Assembly: GCA_003116975.1 (NCBI GenBank)
Contig: BGKB01000004.1
Location: forward strand, 124,001-188,000
Reading direction: 5' to 3'
Length of the DNA: 64,000 bases
Origin: Aurantiochytrium sp. KH105
Lineage: Eukaryota > Sar > Bigyra > Thraustochytrida > Thraustochytriidae
Shown in pieces: positions 1 through 9,937 of the stretch (its first letter is position 1; each line of letters begins with the position of its first letter). Below the pieces are notes generated by a model that was not told where the DNA came from, searched no databases, and saw only the letters and a list, made by a program, of their open reading frames with translations. The position numbers and the translations under genes were made by a program.

Positions 1-661
1 TGGGCCTCGCTCGTCCGTTTGGCCTCGATTTTCGGTCAGCCGATGGCCGGTGTCCACGACGCACGTGACGACGACGAGGGCGTAGACGCGCTCTCCCGGC
101 CTGATTGCCGCGGCCATCCCGTCAGATCCACTTGCTGCTGCGCCGACGGCGGCGTCGGCGGTGCTCGGGAGACCCGGACGGGGCCCCGCAAGCACGCCAT
201 CGTGATGGTCGGTCTGAAGGAGGCTCGTCACAGCGTCATTCGGGATCCTGTTCTCGACGAGGAGGACGATGAGAGAATGGCACGCATGCATGCGCGCCCG
301 CCGTCCCCGTCCGCCTGTTCGTGGCGCTCGTTCAGCCATGTCCGCGGGGGTATGTATGATCAGCCGGGTTTGGTTGGCGAGGTGCGCGCGACGAAGATGA
401 TCTTGCAAGGGCCACTTTCTCTTTTGGGTGTTCTGAGTCAAGATATGATGAAGTGCCGAGATGCCTGCAGTGGCCACTGAAAGCCTATTACAAGAGCCCA
501 CATTAAAAATTAATAGGCCTGCTGGCTGTTAGAAAAGTGGTCGATGGATTAGATGGGCATAGTAGAGACGGACAAATTAAGGCAACTCATTCTTTGCAAG
601 TACACGCAGCTGTAGCATCGGACAACGGCAACATATATTACATTTCACGACAGGCCATCCT
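1..661. other. Left-edge region, coding status unresolved
   Basis: Two overlapping frames are open. On the minus strand, the frame from an ATG at 339 stays open for 113 codons to the window edge. On the plus strand, the frame 19..480 has its first ATG at 43. Both have GC-rich third positions and neither shows a family I recognise. A 5' part of a minus-strand gene leaving the window is possible, but chance opening in GC-rich DNA is equally possible. Positions 481-661 are AT-richer and look like the 3' flank of the methyltransferase gene that ends at 662. Confidence 0.25.
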
Positions 662-2038
662 TTACGTATCTTTGACCACGGCAGAGAGAAAGAGCCCACT
701 CGTCTGAGATCCAGCCGGGTCAAAGAGCAGGGATCCCGCTAAACGGCTGGAGATACGCGAAGGCACTGAAGGGTGGACCCCAGGGTCGACAACACGCGCA
801 CTCGGGCGCTCTCGCAAAAGGTGTTCAACGATTGCCTCATTTTGTGCCTCTGCGAAACTGCAAGTGCTGTAAACCAGACGGCCACCCGGTCGAAGAGAGT
901 CAAATCCATTCAAAATGAGTCTGCGCTGCAGAGATGCGAGGCCTTGCGCGTCGCGCAGCCAGCCCGCGTAGAGGTCGTCAAGTGCTTCGGGCGACCACGC
1001 CCCCGAGGCAGCCTCCGTGCCCGAAGGCGCAAGATGCTTGAGTATGTGCCGTACCGAGCCCTCATGACTGCACTGGGCGTCAACGAGTACACGGTCGTAG
1101 CCCTCGGGCAACCTGACTTGTGCACGCATTGCTGCAGCGCGCTCGCGAAGGCGTTTAATGAATCGCTTCCGAGGCCGTTGTAAAACGATCTTCGAGCCTG
1201 CGTTATCAACGTCAATTTCTTCGCAACGAGCTCCGGAACCAGTATCAAAGAGGACCGCATCTGCGGCGCTGTCCCACACGAGCGTGCCCTCGCTGCCGAT
1301 CGGCTTCGCACCGTCCTGACAGCGCAACTCAAAGTGCCAGCCTCGCGACGATAATAATGACGGCGGCGATGACAAGGAGATCATATCTTTCCTTGTACTG
1401 CTCGTGATCGCTTCACGTGCTTCACGTGCTGCGCCAAGTCGACGTCGACGCGCCAGCCCTGCGCACGCGCTGGTGCGCTCAGGGCATGCATCGACACCCA
1501 CAAGAATGCCCTCATGCGCTAGTCGATCGGCAATAATGGACAGCTTTGCCCCTGGCGCACAACAAATGTCGAGCACAGCTTGGCCCTCACGGACGTCGAG
1601 GGCATCGACTGCCAAAACCGATGCTGCGTCAACCCCCATGAAAACGCCGGCTTCGTACAGAGGGTGCTTGGATATGAGCGTCTCGGGCGGCAAGGCCCAG
1701 ACTTGCTCACCAAGGTCCCACCGCCCTGCCCATGGCACCGGCTCCGCGCCTTCAATGCGCGCAAGAAATGACGCACATTTGCGCCGCAAAGTCTCACAAA
1801 GTTCCTCTGCGTCGTGCTCCGCACTTTCCGACGCCAAGGACGAGGTCGAGGCCGCCTTGGCGCCTTGCCACGACCACCTTGCTGCAGACCGCCTCGACAA
1901 CCACACGTGCCGCGGCACAGTTTCCGCGGCCGCCACTTGGGCCGCGTACCAGCCCGCGTCCACCCCATTCACGCGCAAGAACTCCACGAAGCGCGCTGGC
2001 AACCGCAGGGCTGCGCGCGCCGTGGCTTCTGCTCCCAT
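662..2038 (-). CDS. NSUN/RsmB-type RNA cytosine-5 methyltransferase
   Basis: A 458-residue protein of the NOL1/NOP2/Sun family, which methylates carbon 5 of cytosine in rRNA or tRNA using S-adenosylmethionine. The SAM-binding motif I reads DICCAPGAK (about residues 157-165), followed by LVGVDA as the next strand. Motif VI is YSTCS with the expected catalytic cysteine near 393. Motif IV, usually D-A-P-C-S-G, reads VDAQCSHEGS with cysteine near 323: the cysteine is kept but proline is replaced by glutamine. A serine-rich insert sits between the motif I region and motif IV. The start is an ATG with A at -3. It is divergent from NOB1 across 403 bp. The family call is firm; the RNA target and NSUN subtype cannot be set from sequence alone. 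Confidence 0.85.
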   Translation of the reverse strand: MGAEATARAALRLPARFVEFLRVNGVDAGWYAAQVAAAETVPRHVWLSRRSAARWSWQGAKAASTSSLASESAEHDAEELCETLRRKCASFLARIEGAEPVPWAGRWDLGEQVWALPPETLISKHPLYEAGVFMGVDAASVLAVDALDVREGQAVLDICCAPGAKLSIIADRLAHEGILVGVDACPERTSACAGLARRRRLGAAREAREAITSSTRKDMISLSSPPSLLSSRGWHFELRCQDGAKPIGSEGTLVWDSAADAVLFDTGSGARCEEIDVDNAGSKIVLQRPRKRFIKRLRERAAAMRAQVRLPEGYDRVLVDAQCSHEGSVRHILKHLAPSGTEAASGAWSPEALDDLYAGWLRDAQGLASLQRRLILNGFDSLRPGGRLVYSTCSFAEAQNEAIVEHLLRERPSARVVDPGVHPSVPSRISSRLAGSLLFDPAGSQTSGLFLSAVVKDT

Positions 2039-2441
2039 TTTGCGCGACGCTTGGGGCCTCGCCCGCGGCGTCTCGGCCTCTTCGGCCGCGCGCCGCGTCC
2101 CTCAAGAACGTCTTCTTCGCGCTCTGCCGCCGCGAGCCCAAAAGGCCAGCAAACTCTGCGCAACCCATTACGCTCGGGTGCGCAACCCCGTTTCGTTTGC
2201 GCAACCCTTTTTCCCGCGAGGAGGCGCCACTGGCGGGGAATTCGTGGTCAGTCAGGGCGTGCGTGCGCGGGCTCCTCGCCGGGCGGAGAGTCCGCCAACA
2301 ATTCCGCTCGCGGGCGACGACGCCGCGCCTGCACGAGACACACTCGAGCGGGACCAGGAAGGAGCCCGCGCCGTGCGTGCGTGCCGGCGGCCGACGACCG
2401 GAGCTCGAGTGGACGTCTTTTGCTAGGCAAGCAAAGGAAAG
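2039..2441. promoter_or_regulatory. Divergent promoter region, NSUN-like / NOB1
   Basis: A 403-bp head-to-head spacer between two RNA-maturation genes. It is GC-rich and contains short runs shared by both 5' UTRs. I see no clear TATA box or known operator. Shared control of the two genes is inference from orientation only. Confidence 0.4.
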
Positions 2442-4307
2442 ATGGTGACGACCCCGGAAGATGGTGGTGCTGCGGCCCAAGCTGCCTCGACCGTCAACGC
2501 GGACGCCACCGCCTCCGTGGAAGGAAATGAAGAGCAGCAGCTTTCGCATCTCGTCGTGGATGCAGGTGCGATTATCCGCCTCGAGAACTTGAACAATATG
2601 GCAAACGAGTTCTGGACGGTTCGTGAGGTCATTTCGGAAATCCGAGACAAGAACGCGCGAAGGGCGCTCGAGACGTTGCCCTTCGATCTCAAGGTTCGCG
2701 AACCCTCCGACGAGGCTCTCGCAGCGGTTGTCGCGTTTGCTAAAAAGACGGGCGACCTCGCTGTTCTCTCCAAGCCCGATATTCGTATCATCGCACTTAC
2801 CTACATGCTGCACAAGGAAACGCACGGAGTCCAAGGTTTGCGCACGACCCCTTTGCGCCCAGGAACATCGGCATCCAACGCCTCAGCAGCCTCATCTGCT
2901 AGCCCTGGACATTCGTCATCGATCTCGACACCCGCCAGCGCCGCGGACGAGGTTGATGGTGAGCCCGCGCGCCTGGCAGCGAACGAGCCGGCCGCCCCTG
3001 ATGCGACAGTTGCCAGCCTGCACCGCCATGACAACAAAGTCATTCCTCTCAAATCCACTGCCGTGGCGAAACCTGGGGTATCCTGGGCTGCGGCACTGAG
3101 CAAGGAGGCACCAAGGGAAGCCGAACAAGTTGCTGAAAAACCCACCAGCACCTCCTCCACAACCACCACTGCAGTGCCTGCGCCTGTATCGGCAAAAGCG
3201 AGCGGCTCGCTAGAGCCCTCGTCCATGTGGGACGATGACGACTTTGCAGCACTCGATGATGCCGAAGACGACGAGCTCGAGAGCCCCACCGTTGTGCCTC
3301 CTGCCGCGCCTGAGGAGGCCTGGCCCTCCCTCGGCGCCACGCGTAACGCCATTGCCAACGAAGAGTTTATGCGCACGCGCGACGCTACCGAAGCCGAACT
3401 CCGCAAAATCGAAGCCAAGGAGAAACGTAAGCTCGAAAAACGTACAAAGAAGCAAGAGCAAAAGATGCAACGCTTGCGCGAGGAACAAGAGGCCGAGGCC
3501 GCCGCTGCCGCTGCGGCCAAGGAAAAGGAAGCCGCAGAGAACCCGCGTCTGCCGGATCACCTTGTCGGCGGCTCGCGCATTCTTGGCATTTCGGGCGTCA
3601 CAGTCGACTCAGGCGAACTCGAAGGCGAGGGCTGGGTCACGCCGCAAAACGTCAGCACCCTCGACCCGGCGGACGCGATGAAGACGCTCTCACTTCAAGG
3701 CAAGGCCCAGGACGGATTGTCTGCAGCCCCTTCTAAACCGACCGAGGCGCATCGTGTTGCCTGCATCACCTCCGATTATGCCATGCAAAACGTTATGCTC
3801 CAGATGGGCATTCGTCTCATGACCATGGAGGGCCGTGCCATCACCCAGATTCGACGATTCGTGCTCAAATGCGACTCGTGTGGATCGATTTGCAAAAAAC
3901 TCGACAAAAAGTTTTGCCCTGCGTGCGGCAATGCCACCCTCGCCCGCCTCAACTATTCCATTTCTCCGGACGGCGCGCTTTCGTACCACTACAAGAAGAA
4001 CCGTCAAGTCAATACGCGGGGTATGCGATACTCCATGCCCAAGCCAAAGGGCGGCCGCACAGGTGATCTCTTGCTTGCCGAGGACCAGCTTCTCGCGGGC
4101 TACTGGAGTCAGCATGCCCAAAACAAGTCGAACAGCACGTCCATGTTTGGCGAGCACGTCACGGAGTCGCTCGGTCTCAAGCTTAGCGGTCAGTCGGATG
4201 CCGGTATTCGGATCGGCTACGGTCGCCAGAACCCGAACGCTGCCAAGGGTCGCGAGCGCCGCGGTAAAAAGAAGAAGCGCTCTGAGAAGCGCCCTGGCTT
4301 TCTGTAG
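2442..4307 (+). CDS. NOB1: NOB1, pre-18S rRNA D-site endonuclease
   Basis: A 621-residue homologue of NOB1, the PIN-domain nuclease that makes the final 3' cut of 18S rRNA in cytoplasmic pre-40S particles. The PIN domain lies at about residues 34-130. It opens with VVDAGAII, which holds the first catalytic aspartate, and continues through a conserved SEIRDKNARR segment. A long acidic, Ser/Ala-rich linker with a charged coiled coil follows (about 300-365). The zinc ribbon has C-x2-C (residues 477 and 480) and C-x2-C (492 and 495). The C terminus is strongly basic, GKKKKRSEKR, as in other NOB1 proteins. It is longer than human NOB1 (about 412 aa) because of the linker. The ATG follows AAAG and is the first in frame. 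Confidence 0.95.
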   Translation: MVTTPEDGGAAAQAASTVNADATASVEGNEEQQLSHLVVDAGAIIRLENLNNMANEFWTVREVISEIRDKNARRALETLPFDLKVREPSDEALAAVVAFAKKTGDLAVLSKPDIRIIALTYMLHKETHGVQGLRTTPLRPGTSASNASAASSASPGHSSSISTPASAADEVDGEPARLAANEPAAPDATVASLHRHDNKVIPLKSTAVAKPGVSWAAALSKEAPREAEQVAEKPTSTSSTTTTAVPAPVSAKASGSLEPSSMWDDDDFAALDDAEDDELESPTVVPPAAPEEAWPSLGATRNAIANEEFMRTRDATEAELRKIEAKEKRKLEKRTKKQEQKMQRLREEQEAEAAAAAAAKEKEAAENPRLPDHLVGGSRILGISGVTVDSGELEGEGWVTPQNVSTLDPADAMKTLSLQGKAQDGLSAAPSKPTEAHRVACITSDYAMQNVMLQMGIRLMTMEGRAITQIRRFVLKCDSCGSICKKLDKKFCPACGNATLARLNYSISPDGALSYHYKKNRQVNTRGMRYSMPKPKGGRTGDLLLAEDQLLAGYWSQHAQNKSNSTSMFGEHVTESLGLKLSGQSDAGIRIGYGRQNPNAAKGRERRGKKKKRSEKRPGFL

Positions 4308-4485
4308 TTGAGTGTAGAAAAGTGCAACAAATAATTAGTATAAGGACGCTTGCTTTCCCGATGATGCGCGCCATTTAGCCGATGCATGGAGAAAACGAAA
4401 TGTCAACAGAGAAACAACAGCAAACTCGCATTTAAACAGCCTGTTGACCTTCTTGCGACCAGTCAACACGTTTTGTCGGTTCTGC

Positions 4486-6177
4486 TCATTCATTGAGCGG
4501 GCGAACAACAAGGTTCAGCTCATGCTTTGACAACTCCGGAAGTGACCCGCGCTCATTGCAAATTGCCATCGTTAAGGAGAGCGAGTACGAAATCTTTTCT
4601 GCGGATTCGCTTGGAGCCAACGCAAATTTGAAGCGCTGCAAGAGCCGAGACACGAGAAATTTAGCCTCGAATTTAGCCATACTCGAGCCCAAGCACCCGC
4701 GCGGACTTCCCACTGCCTGGAAGACAGGAAAAGAGTACTCATCAGGGGCTTCAAAGGGTATCCATCGCTCGGGCCGGAACACATCCGGGTCGGGGTACAC
4801 GTCAGGGTTTCGTCCCATGGCATAGTTGGAAAAGGCAACGAGTGTGCCCTCCTCGATGCGCGTGCCAAAGAGCATCATGTCGCGCGTAGCCATTTTCTGG
4901 TCAATTGGAACGGGTGGCCATTTGCGCAGAGCCTCGTACACGCACCCGTTCAAATAGGGCATGCGTGTTGGATCCATGAGAACGTCGTAGTCAAGGTGTT
5001 CTGTGTCATGTCCAAACTCTCGAACAACTTCCTTGCGGAGTTTTTCCTGGATTTCTGGATGAATGCTTGATTCAAAGAACAACCACGACAGCAGACAAGC
5101 CGTGGTGTCTCGACCCGCAATGGTAAAATTGAGGACCACAGCGCGCAGTTCCGCGTCGGTCCAGGGCTGGGCAGTAAGAAAGGCGCTAATCAGGTCTCGA
5201 CGAGAGCCTATCGCTGGATCTGTCCGGATTTTGGAGATACGTTTCGTTGTAATCTCATTCAAGGTCCTCACATTCTTGCGAAACGTACGGTATACCGGGT
5301 GCAAAACGTGCATTAGTGCCATTGTCAGACTGGATTCCGCCAGAGGGCCATCCACTGTGAGTTGGCCGAATGGAAAGGGTAACACAAAGCGCGAGATTAG
5401 CATTGCGGGCGATCCAAGGACGAGAAACGCCATCATTGCGCGGTGAGCCTCGTCGAAACACGCAGCATACTCCTCGGTCCGCTCGCGCTCGTTCTCTTCG
5501 GTGCCATAGAAGATCTTGTCAATGGACGCAAAAGTGAACCAGAAGAAACGGTCTTGCATGTCGACCACGGCGTCGGCATCCTCGCTTTTTGCCGAGGCCG
5601 TTCTTTCCTCGAGCTGGCGGATAAAAAGGTTCGACTTTGTTTCGAACGTATCTGCCATGAGTTCAACAAACGTACGCTTTGTGAACAACTTGGAGGCCAA
5701 CTTGCGATGCATGTGCCATTCCTTGTGCTCCTCGGGATGATCGGGTCCGTGTCGAAGCGTAAAGATGCCTTTGCCCAGAAAGGTGTGAATCATGCTAAAG
5801 AGGTCGTCATGCGGGGGATGCTTTGTAAAATAGGCAAAATCGTCCCGAAGAATCTTGCGCACGCCCTCGCCACTATTCACCACTACGCCAAACTCAGGGA
5901 GCGACCATTTGCTCAAGGGCTCCTTGCGATGCGGCATGACCATGTCCGTGCAGTAGTCATGGATTCGGTTGATGTTGGCCACGTACGTTTGCATGGTCCA
6001 GTCTACATTTTCGCCGGGCACGCGCGCCACGTCGCGCTTGAAGCGCTTTGCGCGCAGCCAGAATGCCACCATCTTGTAAGCCATGTGCGCCAGCGCAAAC
6101 TTGGCGTATGCACGCAGAGCCCAACCCAACTTTGGGCCCCAGAGCGCATCAAGCATGTGTTTCCCCAACTCCGCCAT
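4486..6177 (-). CDS. Cytochrome P450 monooxygenase
   Basis: A 563-residue microsomal-type P450. An N-terminal hydrophobic/amphipathic stretch (KFALAHMAYKMVAFWLRA) precedes a basic segment, as expected for an ER anchor. The I-helix has the oxygen-activation motif AGRDTT, the K-helix has E-x-x-R in YEALRKWPP, and the PERF-like motif reads FRPERW. The haem ligand is Cys495. Its context, FQAVGSPRGCLG, departs from the usual FxxGxRxCxG: serine sits where glycine is expected at -4 and alanine where phenylalanine is expected at -7. Overall it resembles the CYP86/CYP704-like fatty-acid hydroxylase clan, so a lipid substrate is plausible but not shown. The start was moved from an upstream GTG to ATG 6177, which has A at -3 and G at +4. 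It is divergent from the channel gene. Confidence 0.88.
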   Translation of the reverse strand: MAELGKHMLDALWGPKLGWALRAYAKFALAHMAYKMVAFWLRAKRFKRDVARVPGENVDWTMQTYVANINRIHDYCTDMVMPHRKEPLSKWSLPEFGVVVNSGEGVRKILRDDFAYFTKHPPHDDLFSMIHTFLGKGIFTLRHGPDHPEEHKEWHMHRKLASKLFTKRTFVELMADTFETKSNLFIRQLEERTASAKSEDADAVVDMQDRFFWFTFASIDKIFYGTEENERERTEEYAACFDEAHRAMMAFLVLGSPAMLISRFVLPFPFGQLTVDGPLAESSLTMALMHVLHPVYRTFRKNVRTLNEITTKRISKIRTDPAIGSRRDLISAFLTAQPWTDAELRAVVLNFTIAGRDTTACLLSWLFFESSIHPEIQEKLRKEVVREFGHDTEHLDYDVLMDPTRMPYLNGCVYEALRKWPPVPIDQKMATRDMMLFGTRIEEGTLVAFSNYAMGRNPDVYPDPDVFRPERWIPFEAPDEYSFPVFQAVGSPRGCLGSSMAKFEAKFLVSRLLQRFKFALAPSESAEKISYSLSLTMAICNERGSLPELSKHELNLVVRPLNE

Positions 6178-7193
6178 GCTTGCGACCCTCGCCGTACGTC
6201 TCGGCTCGTGCACAGCAGCAGCGCTTGCTCCAATGCTGCTGCACGCCTGGCTGCCTGCGGTCGCTCGCGCGCTCTAACAGTAGATTCGAGTTTGCTTGCT
6301 CTTGGCTTGGGATTCTTCTTTCGAGCCCGTCCGTCAGCCGTCAGAAGAATGCAAACTGGTCGCAAACTGGGCCACAGACACTGCCATTCATTCAACTTGC
6401 TGGTATTACCAATTCAACTTGGAGTCAGCGATCTTTTGACCAGAACGTACGAAGGCTCGTCGCATAGTACTCGCAAATAGCTTACGCTTCGACATCGACT
6501 GTGACAGCTGTTGCATCAAGGCACGGACTACTGCCGTGTGGCAAGAGATACTGTCCTGAAGATGCCTATCGTTGCTGCAGCTGCTTGCGAAGTCCCTTTT
6601 CTTTTTCCAAAGCTCAGAATATTTCCCTTCCACCATTTCGACATACGAGACACAGTGAGCTTATAAATCAGACTTCCTTTCTTCGTGTGAGTTCTCGCCT
6701 CTCATTATTACATTTTTCACCCACTGAAAACTATCCGTTGATGCAAAAGTGGCCGCGCCGCCACCAGCGGCTCTGGCAGGCTGTCGATTCGCAAAACATG
6801 TAGCGACATGCAATGCTACCACGAATCCCCTGAGAAGGAAGCACACTGCGCGAAGAAAACAGTCACAAGGGTCGCGAGCACAAGCGGCGGTGCGAGTGAA
6901 GGCGTGGGTAGCACTAAAAATCTTGATCCGTGTGCCTTGCCTTGCACAACATCAAATCGCCTTGGAAGGCGACACGCCGCAACGCCCGCCCGTTCGTCAG
7001 CCAGCGCCGCGCGCGCTCTGCTCGTCCTGAGCGAGCAAGCGCAGGGGAGGGGCGCAAGACTCGATCGGTGCGACGCAAAGAGTCAGCGAGCCTCTTTCGT
7101 ACTTGCTAGCAACGGTGTCCAGCAAGCTCATCTCGCTGAGCGTGGACGCAACAAACCACCTTGCGTGCACATTTTCACACACAGAGACATACA
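6178..7193. promoter_or_regulatory. Divergent region, P450 / ion channel
   Basis: About 1 kb between two head-to-head genes. No gene is supported. It contains AT-richer patches near 6400-6750, including a purine-poor stretch around 6660-6720, and a GC-rich half toward the channel gene. No clear operator was recognised. Confidence 0.35.
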
Positions 7194-9842
7194 ATGTCGA
7201 ACGCTCGTATTGCCCCGGCGCCGGGCCCAATCCGGGCCAAATCAAAAACGAAGCAGTCTTCGTCCTCTTCGTCCTCTTCAATCGCATCATCGACAGCAGC
7301 AATACCGTCTCTTGGAGCAGGTCTTTCTGGGCATGCAGGCGTCGGTGTGCCAAAGCTTGACTTTCGCTCAAGAGCTGGCACGGAGCTCTTTGGAAACATC
7401 CAGTCGACGAAACGCAAGCTTGATATCCACGCCGGGATGACTGCACGGAGTATAAGCAGTACGGTGTCCAAGTTTGATGATTTCAGTAATTTGCGACCCA
7501 AAAACTATCCGATGCTCTCGTCGAGGACGGTGACGGACAAGTCGACCATTTCGCACGCCACGACGGCGGACTTAGCAGGTCCCAACCGTGTCACCAAGAT
7601 GTTGTCTATTAGCACTGCGCTCTCCATGAAGTCACGCGTGCGACAGATGCGGCAGCGCAAAACGGAAATCGCCCGTGCTGTGCCACGCATCAAGATTGTT
7701 CACGACGACAAGTCCAAACGACACCGGTACATTATCCCATGGGACAGTCAATTCCGTCGCGCTTGGGATTTTGTCGCCGTCTGCTTTGTCATGTACCTTT
7801 CGTTCAAAGTGCCCATTAGCGTCGCCTTTGACGATGCGTGGAAGTTCCCGAAATGGTTCGACAAGGTCATGGACGCGTACTTTGTTACAGATATCCTTTT
7901 GAACTTTCGCACGGGCTACGTTCATTGCGGACATCACATTACCGATCCAGCGCTCATTCGCGAGCACTACATGCACCGGTGGTTCTGGGTTGACGTCATC
8001 GCCACGATTCCGTTCGAAACAATCTTTCAGGGGCTCATGGGAAGCTCGGCTCGTAAGAGTCTCAAGATGCTCAAGTGGCTCAAATTTCCCAAACTTTTAC
8101 GTCTCAGCCGCTTTTTGCGCTACCTCAAGTCCAATATCAAGTATTACCAAACCTTTGTGCTTTGCATTGCCGGCGTCTTTTGTATCCACGTACTCGGGTG
8201 CATGTTCGTTGCCACCGTGTCCCAGTGCACGGACCCTGAATACGAGTACGCAAATGGAACCACTACTTCGGTGACGTATTGCACCAAAGAGGAGATGACC
8301 GCGTACTATGCCTCTGGAATTTATGCTTCGCTTCTCATGCTCCTCAACATGCTCGACGGAACGCAGCTCACCAAGATTGTGCAGCTCAGTGCAAATCGAA
8401 CAATGAGTGTCGTTGATCTCGATGGCCAGGTCCTGGGCGAGAATCAGGACACTACAGCGGCCGAGGTGGAAACATCGCAACGCCGCATCCTCGCGGAGGA
8501 GCAGACGAGTCCATTTGCCATCATCAGTCAACCAGAGTGGATGCTTCTCAACAACGAGGATATTTCTCACGCGTACATGACGGTATACTTGGTGTGCGGC
8601 TTTACAGCCGTCATTGGCTTTGCACTGATCATTCAGCTGATTGCTGAGGCGGTCATGTTCTCGCAGCAGCGCTCGCAAGCCTTTCGCAACTTTTACCAAA
8701 AGGTGGCGCATGTCAAGCTCGAGATGGAGTCGCACAACCTTCCCGAAGACTTGCAATACCGCGTGACGCGCTTTTACGACTACTTGTGGATGAACAACCG
8801 ACAAGGCCAAGGCTCGAACACCTCTGGAATTCTCCAGGATGACGATCTTTCGATCCCGCTGAAAAAGAGCGTTGCTTTGGCCATGCACGGGCGCTTGCTG
8901 CGTCAAGTGACCATTTTTGACGGTTGTTCCGAAAATTGCATTTTTGACATTGCCATGCGATTGCGTCTGCATGTCTACATGCCTCAGGATCGGATCTTCT
9001 CCGTGGGTGAGGTCGCGACCGAGCTCTATCTTGTTCGCGAAGGCTCTGTGAAGCTACTCATCCCCATGACTCACGCGCGACGGAGCATCATCCATGAGGC
9101 CCAAGCCATGACGCGAATCCAGGAAGATGAAGATGAGCTCGGAGACAGTCTGAGTGGCCAAGATGAAGAAGATGCAGCCATGGAGACCAACGCTCTGGAT
9201 GAGACATCGACGGTGCTGACCGAAGGCCCGAGTGTCGGCAAGAGCAAAAAGGACCTCGACGAGAATACTGGGAGCAAGAAGACGATCAAGGATGAAGACG
9301 AAATTTTGGATCCAGGTCAGAGCGTTTCCTTTCGCCACGGCAACGTTCCGGAAGGGGGTGTTGCTCTTCACGGGGACAACTTGGTAAAGATGATGGGAGC
9401 CGGCACCTACTTTGGCGAGCTTGCCTTGCTCACAGCCATGCCACGCGCATGTGACGCCATTAGCCATTCGATGAGCGAGCTTAATGAGTTGAGCAAGTCA
9501 GACTTTGATGAGGTCATGACAAAGTTTCCTGAGCTGAACGAGGAAATTGTGGAAGAGGTGTCGGAAGAGTATCCGCACCTGCGCGAGCACATTTCCAAGT
9601 ATTCATTGGCAGCCAAAGCACAAGAACTGACGAGACTCTCGACTGAGGAGTTTCGCGAGGCTACGGTCGAACGTGAGTATAGCTCTTCGAGTAGCGGAAG
9701 CGGACAGGGTCAGGTCGTTTCGGGCGTAAGTAGCACCGAGCTTGATGCGAAGCTTGACGCTATGGAGGAACGAATCATGAAGCGAATGGAGGCGTTATTG
9801 AGCGGTACGAGCGATGACCAAAAGGTAACACAAGCAGATTGA
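7194..9842 (+). CDS. Cyclic-nucleotide-binding-domain channel with unusual pore
   Basis: An 882-residue six-helix channel of the CNG/HCN/EAG superfamily. S1 begins near residue 192. S2 contains YFVTDILLNFRTG and S3 contains FWVDVIATIP. S4 is lysine/arginine-rich (KWLKFPKLLRLSRFLRYLK, about 295-313). S5 is near 318-342 and S6 near 459-489. The pore segment, SGIYASLLMLLNMLDGTQL, lacks the GYG of potassium channels. It is followed by about 65 residues before S6, where relatives have a short loop. After the C-linker comes a CNBD starting near 568, with a phosphate-binding cassette GTYFGELALL followed by PRACDAIS. An acidic insert of about 105 residues splits the CNBD. The first frame codon, at 7161, is TTG; ATG 7194 with A at -3 is the better start. 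Ion selectivity and ligand are unknown. Confidence 0.9.
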   Translation: MSNARIAPAPGPIRAKSKTKQSSSSSSSSIASSTAAIPSLGAGLSGHAGVGVPKLDFRSRAGTELFGNIQSTKRKLDIHAGMTARSISSTVSKFDDFSNLRPKNYPMLSSRTVTDKSTISHATTADLAGPNRVTKMLSISTALSMKSRVRQMRQRKTEIARAVPRIKIVHDDKSKRHRYIIPWDSQFRRAWDFVAVCFVMYLSFKVPISVAFDDAWKFPKWFDKVMDAYFVTDILLNFRTGYVHCGHHITDPALIREHYMHRWFWVDVIATIPFETIFQGLMGSSARKSLKMLKWLKFPKLLRLSRFLRYLKSNIKYYQTFVLCIAGVFCIHVLGCMFVATVSQCTDPEYEYANGTTTSVTYCTKEEMTAYYASGIYASLLMLLNMLDGTQLTKIVQLSANRTMSVVDLDGQVLGENQDTTAAEVETSQRRILAEEQTSPFAIISQPEWMLLNNEDISHAYMTVYLVCGFTAVIGFALIIQLIAEAVMFSQQRSQAFRNFYQKVAHVKLEMESHNLPEDLQYRVTRFYDYLWMNNRQGQGSNTSGILQDDDLSIPLKKSVALAMHGRLLRQVTIFDGCSENCIFDIAMRLRLHVYMPQDRIFSVGEVATELYLVREGSVKLLIPMTHARRSIIHEAQAMTRIQEDEDELGDSLSGQDEEDAAMETNALDETSTVLTEGPSVGKSKKDLDENTGSKKTIKDEDEILDPGQSVSFRHGNVPEGGVALHGDNLVKMMGAGTYFGELALLTAMPRACDAISHSMSELNELSKSDFDEVMTKFPELNEEIVEEVSEEYPHLREHISKYSLAAKAQELTRLSTEEFREATVEREYSSSSSGSGQGQVVSGVSSTELDAKLDAMEERIMKRMEALLSGTSDDQKVTQAD

Positions 9843-9896
9843 AACCGAATAGAAGCCTTGTGAGTATTTTATTTTTCTCCGTCTCGTGATCAATTG

Positions 9897-9937
9897 AGCA
9901 AGCAAGCAAGCAAGCAGGCAAGCTTGTAAGCTGGCTA

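Noticed and set aside
6727..6740. 14-mer AAAACTATCCGTTG also found at 38203-38216
   Set aside because: Both are in divergent promoters and contain a MYB-like core, but several shared 14-mers are expected by chance in a 64 kb window, so this is not significant alone.
7161..7193. Upstream extension of the channel gene
   Set aside because: The frame there begins with TTG. ATG 7194 has A at -3 and is the first ATG.
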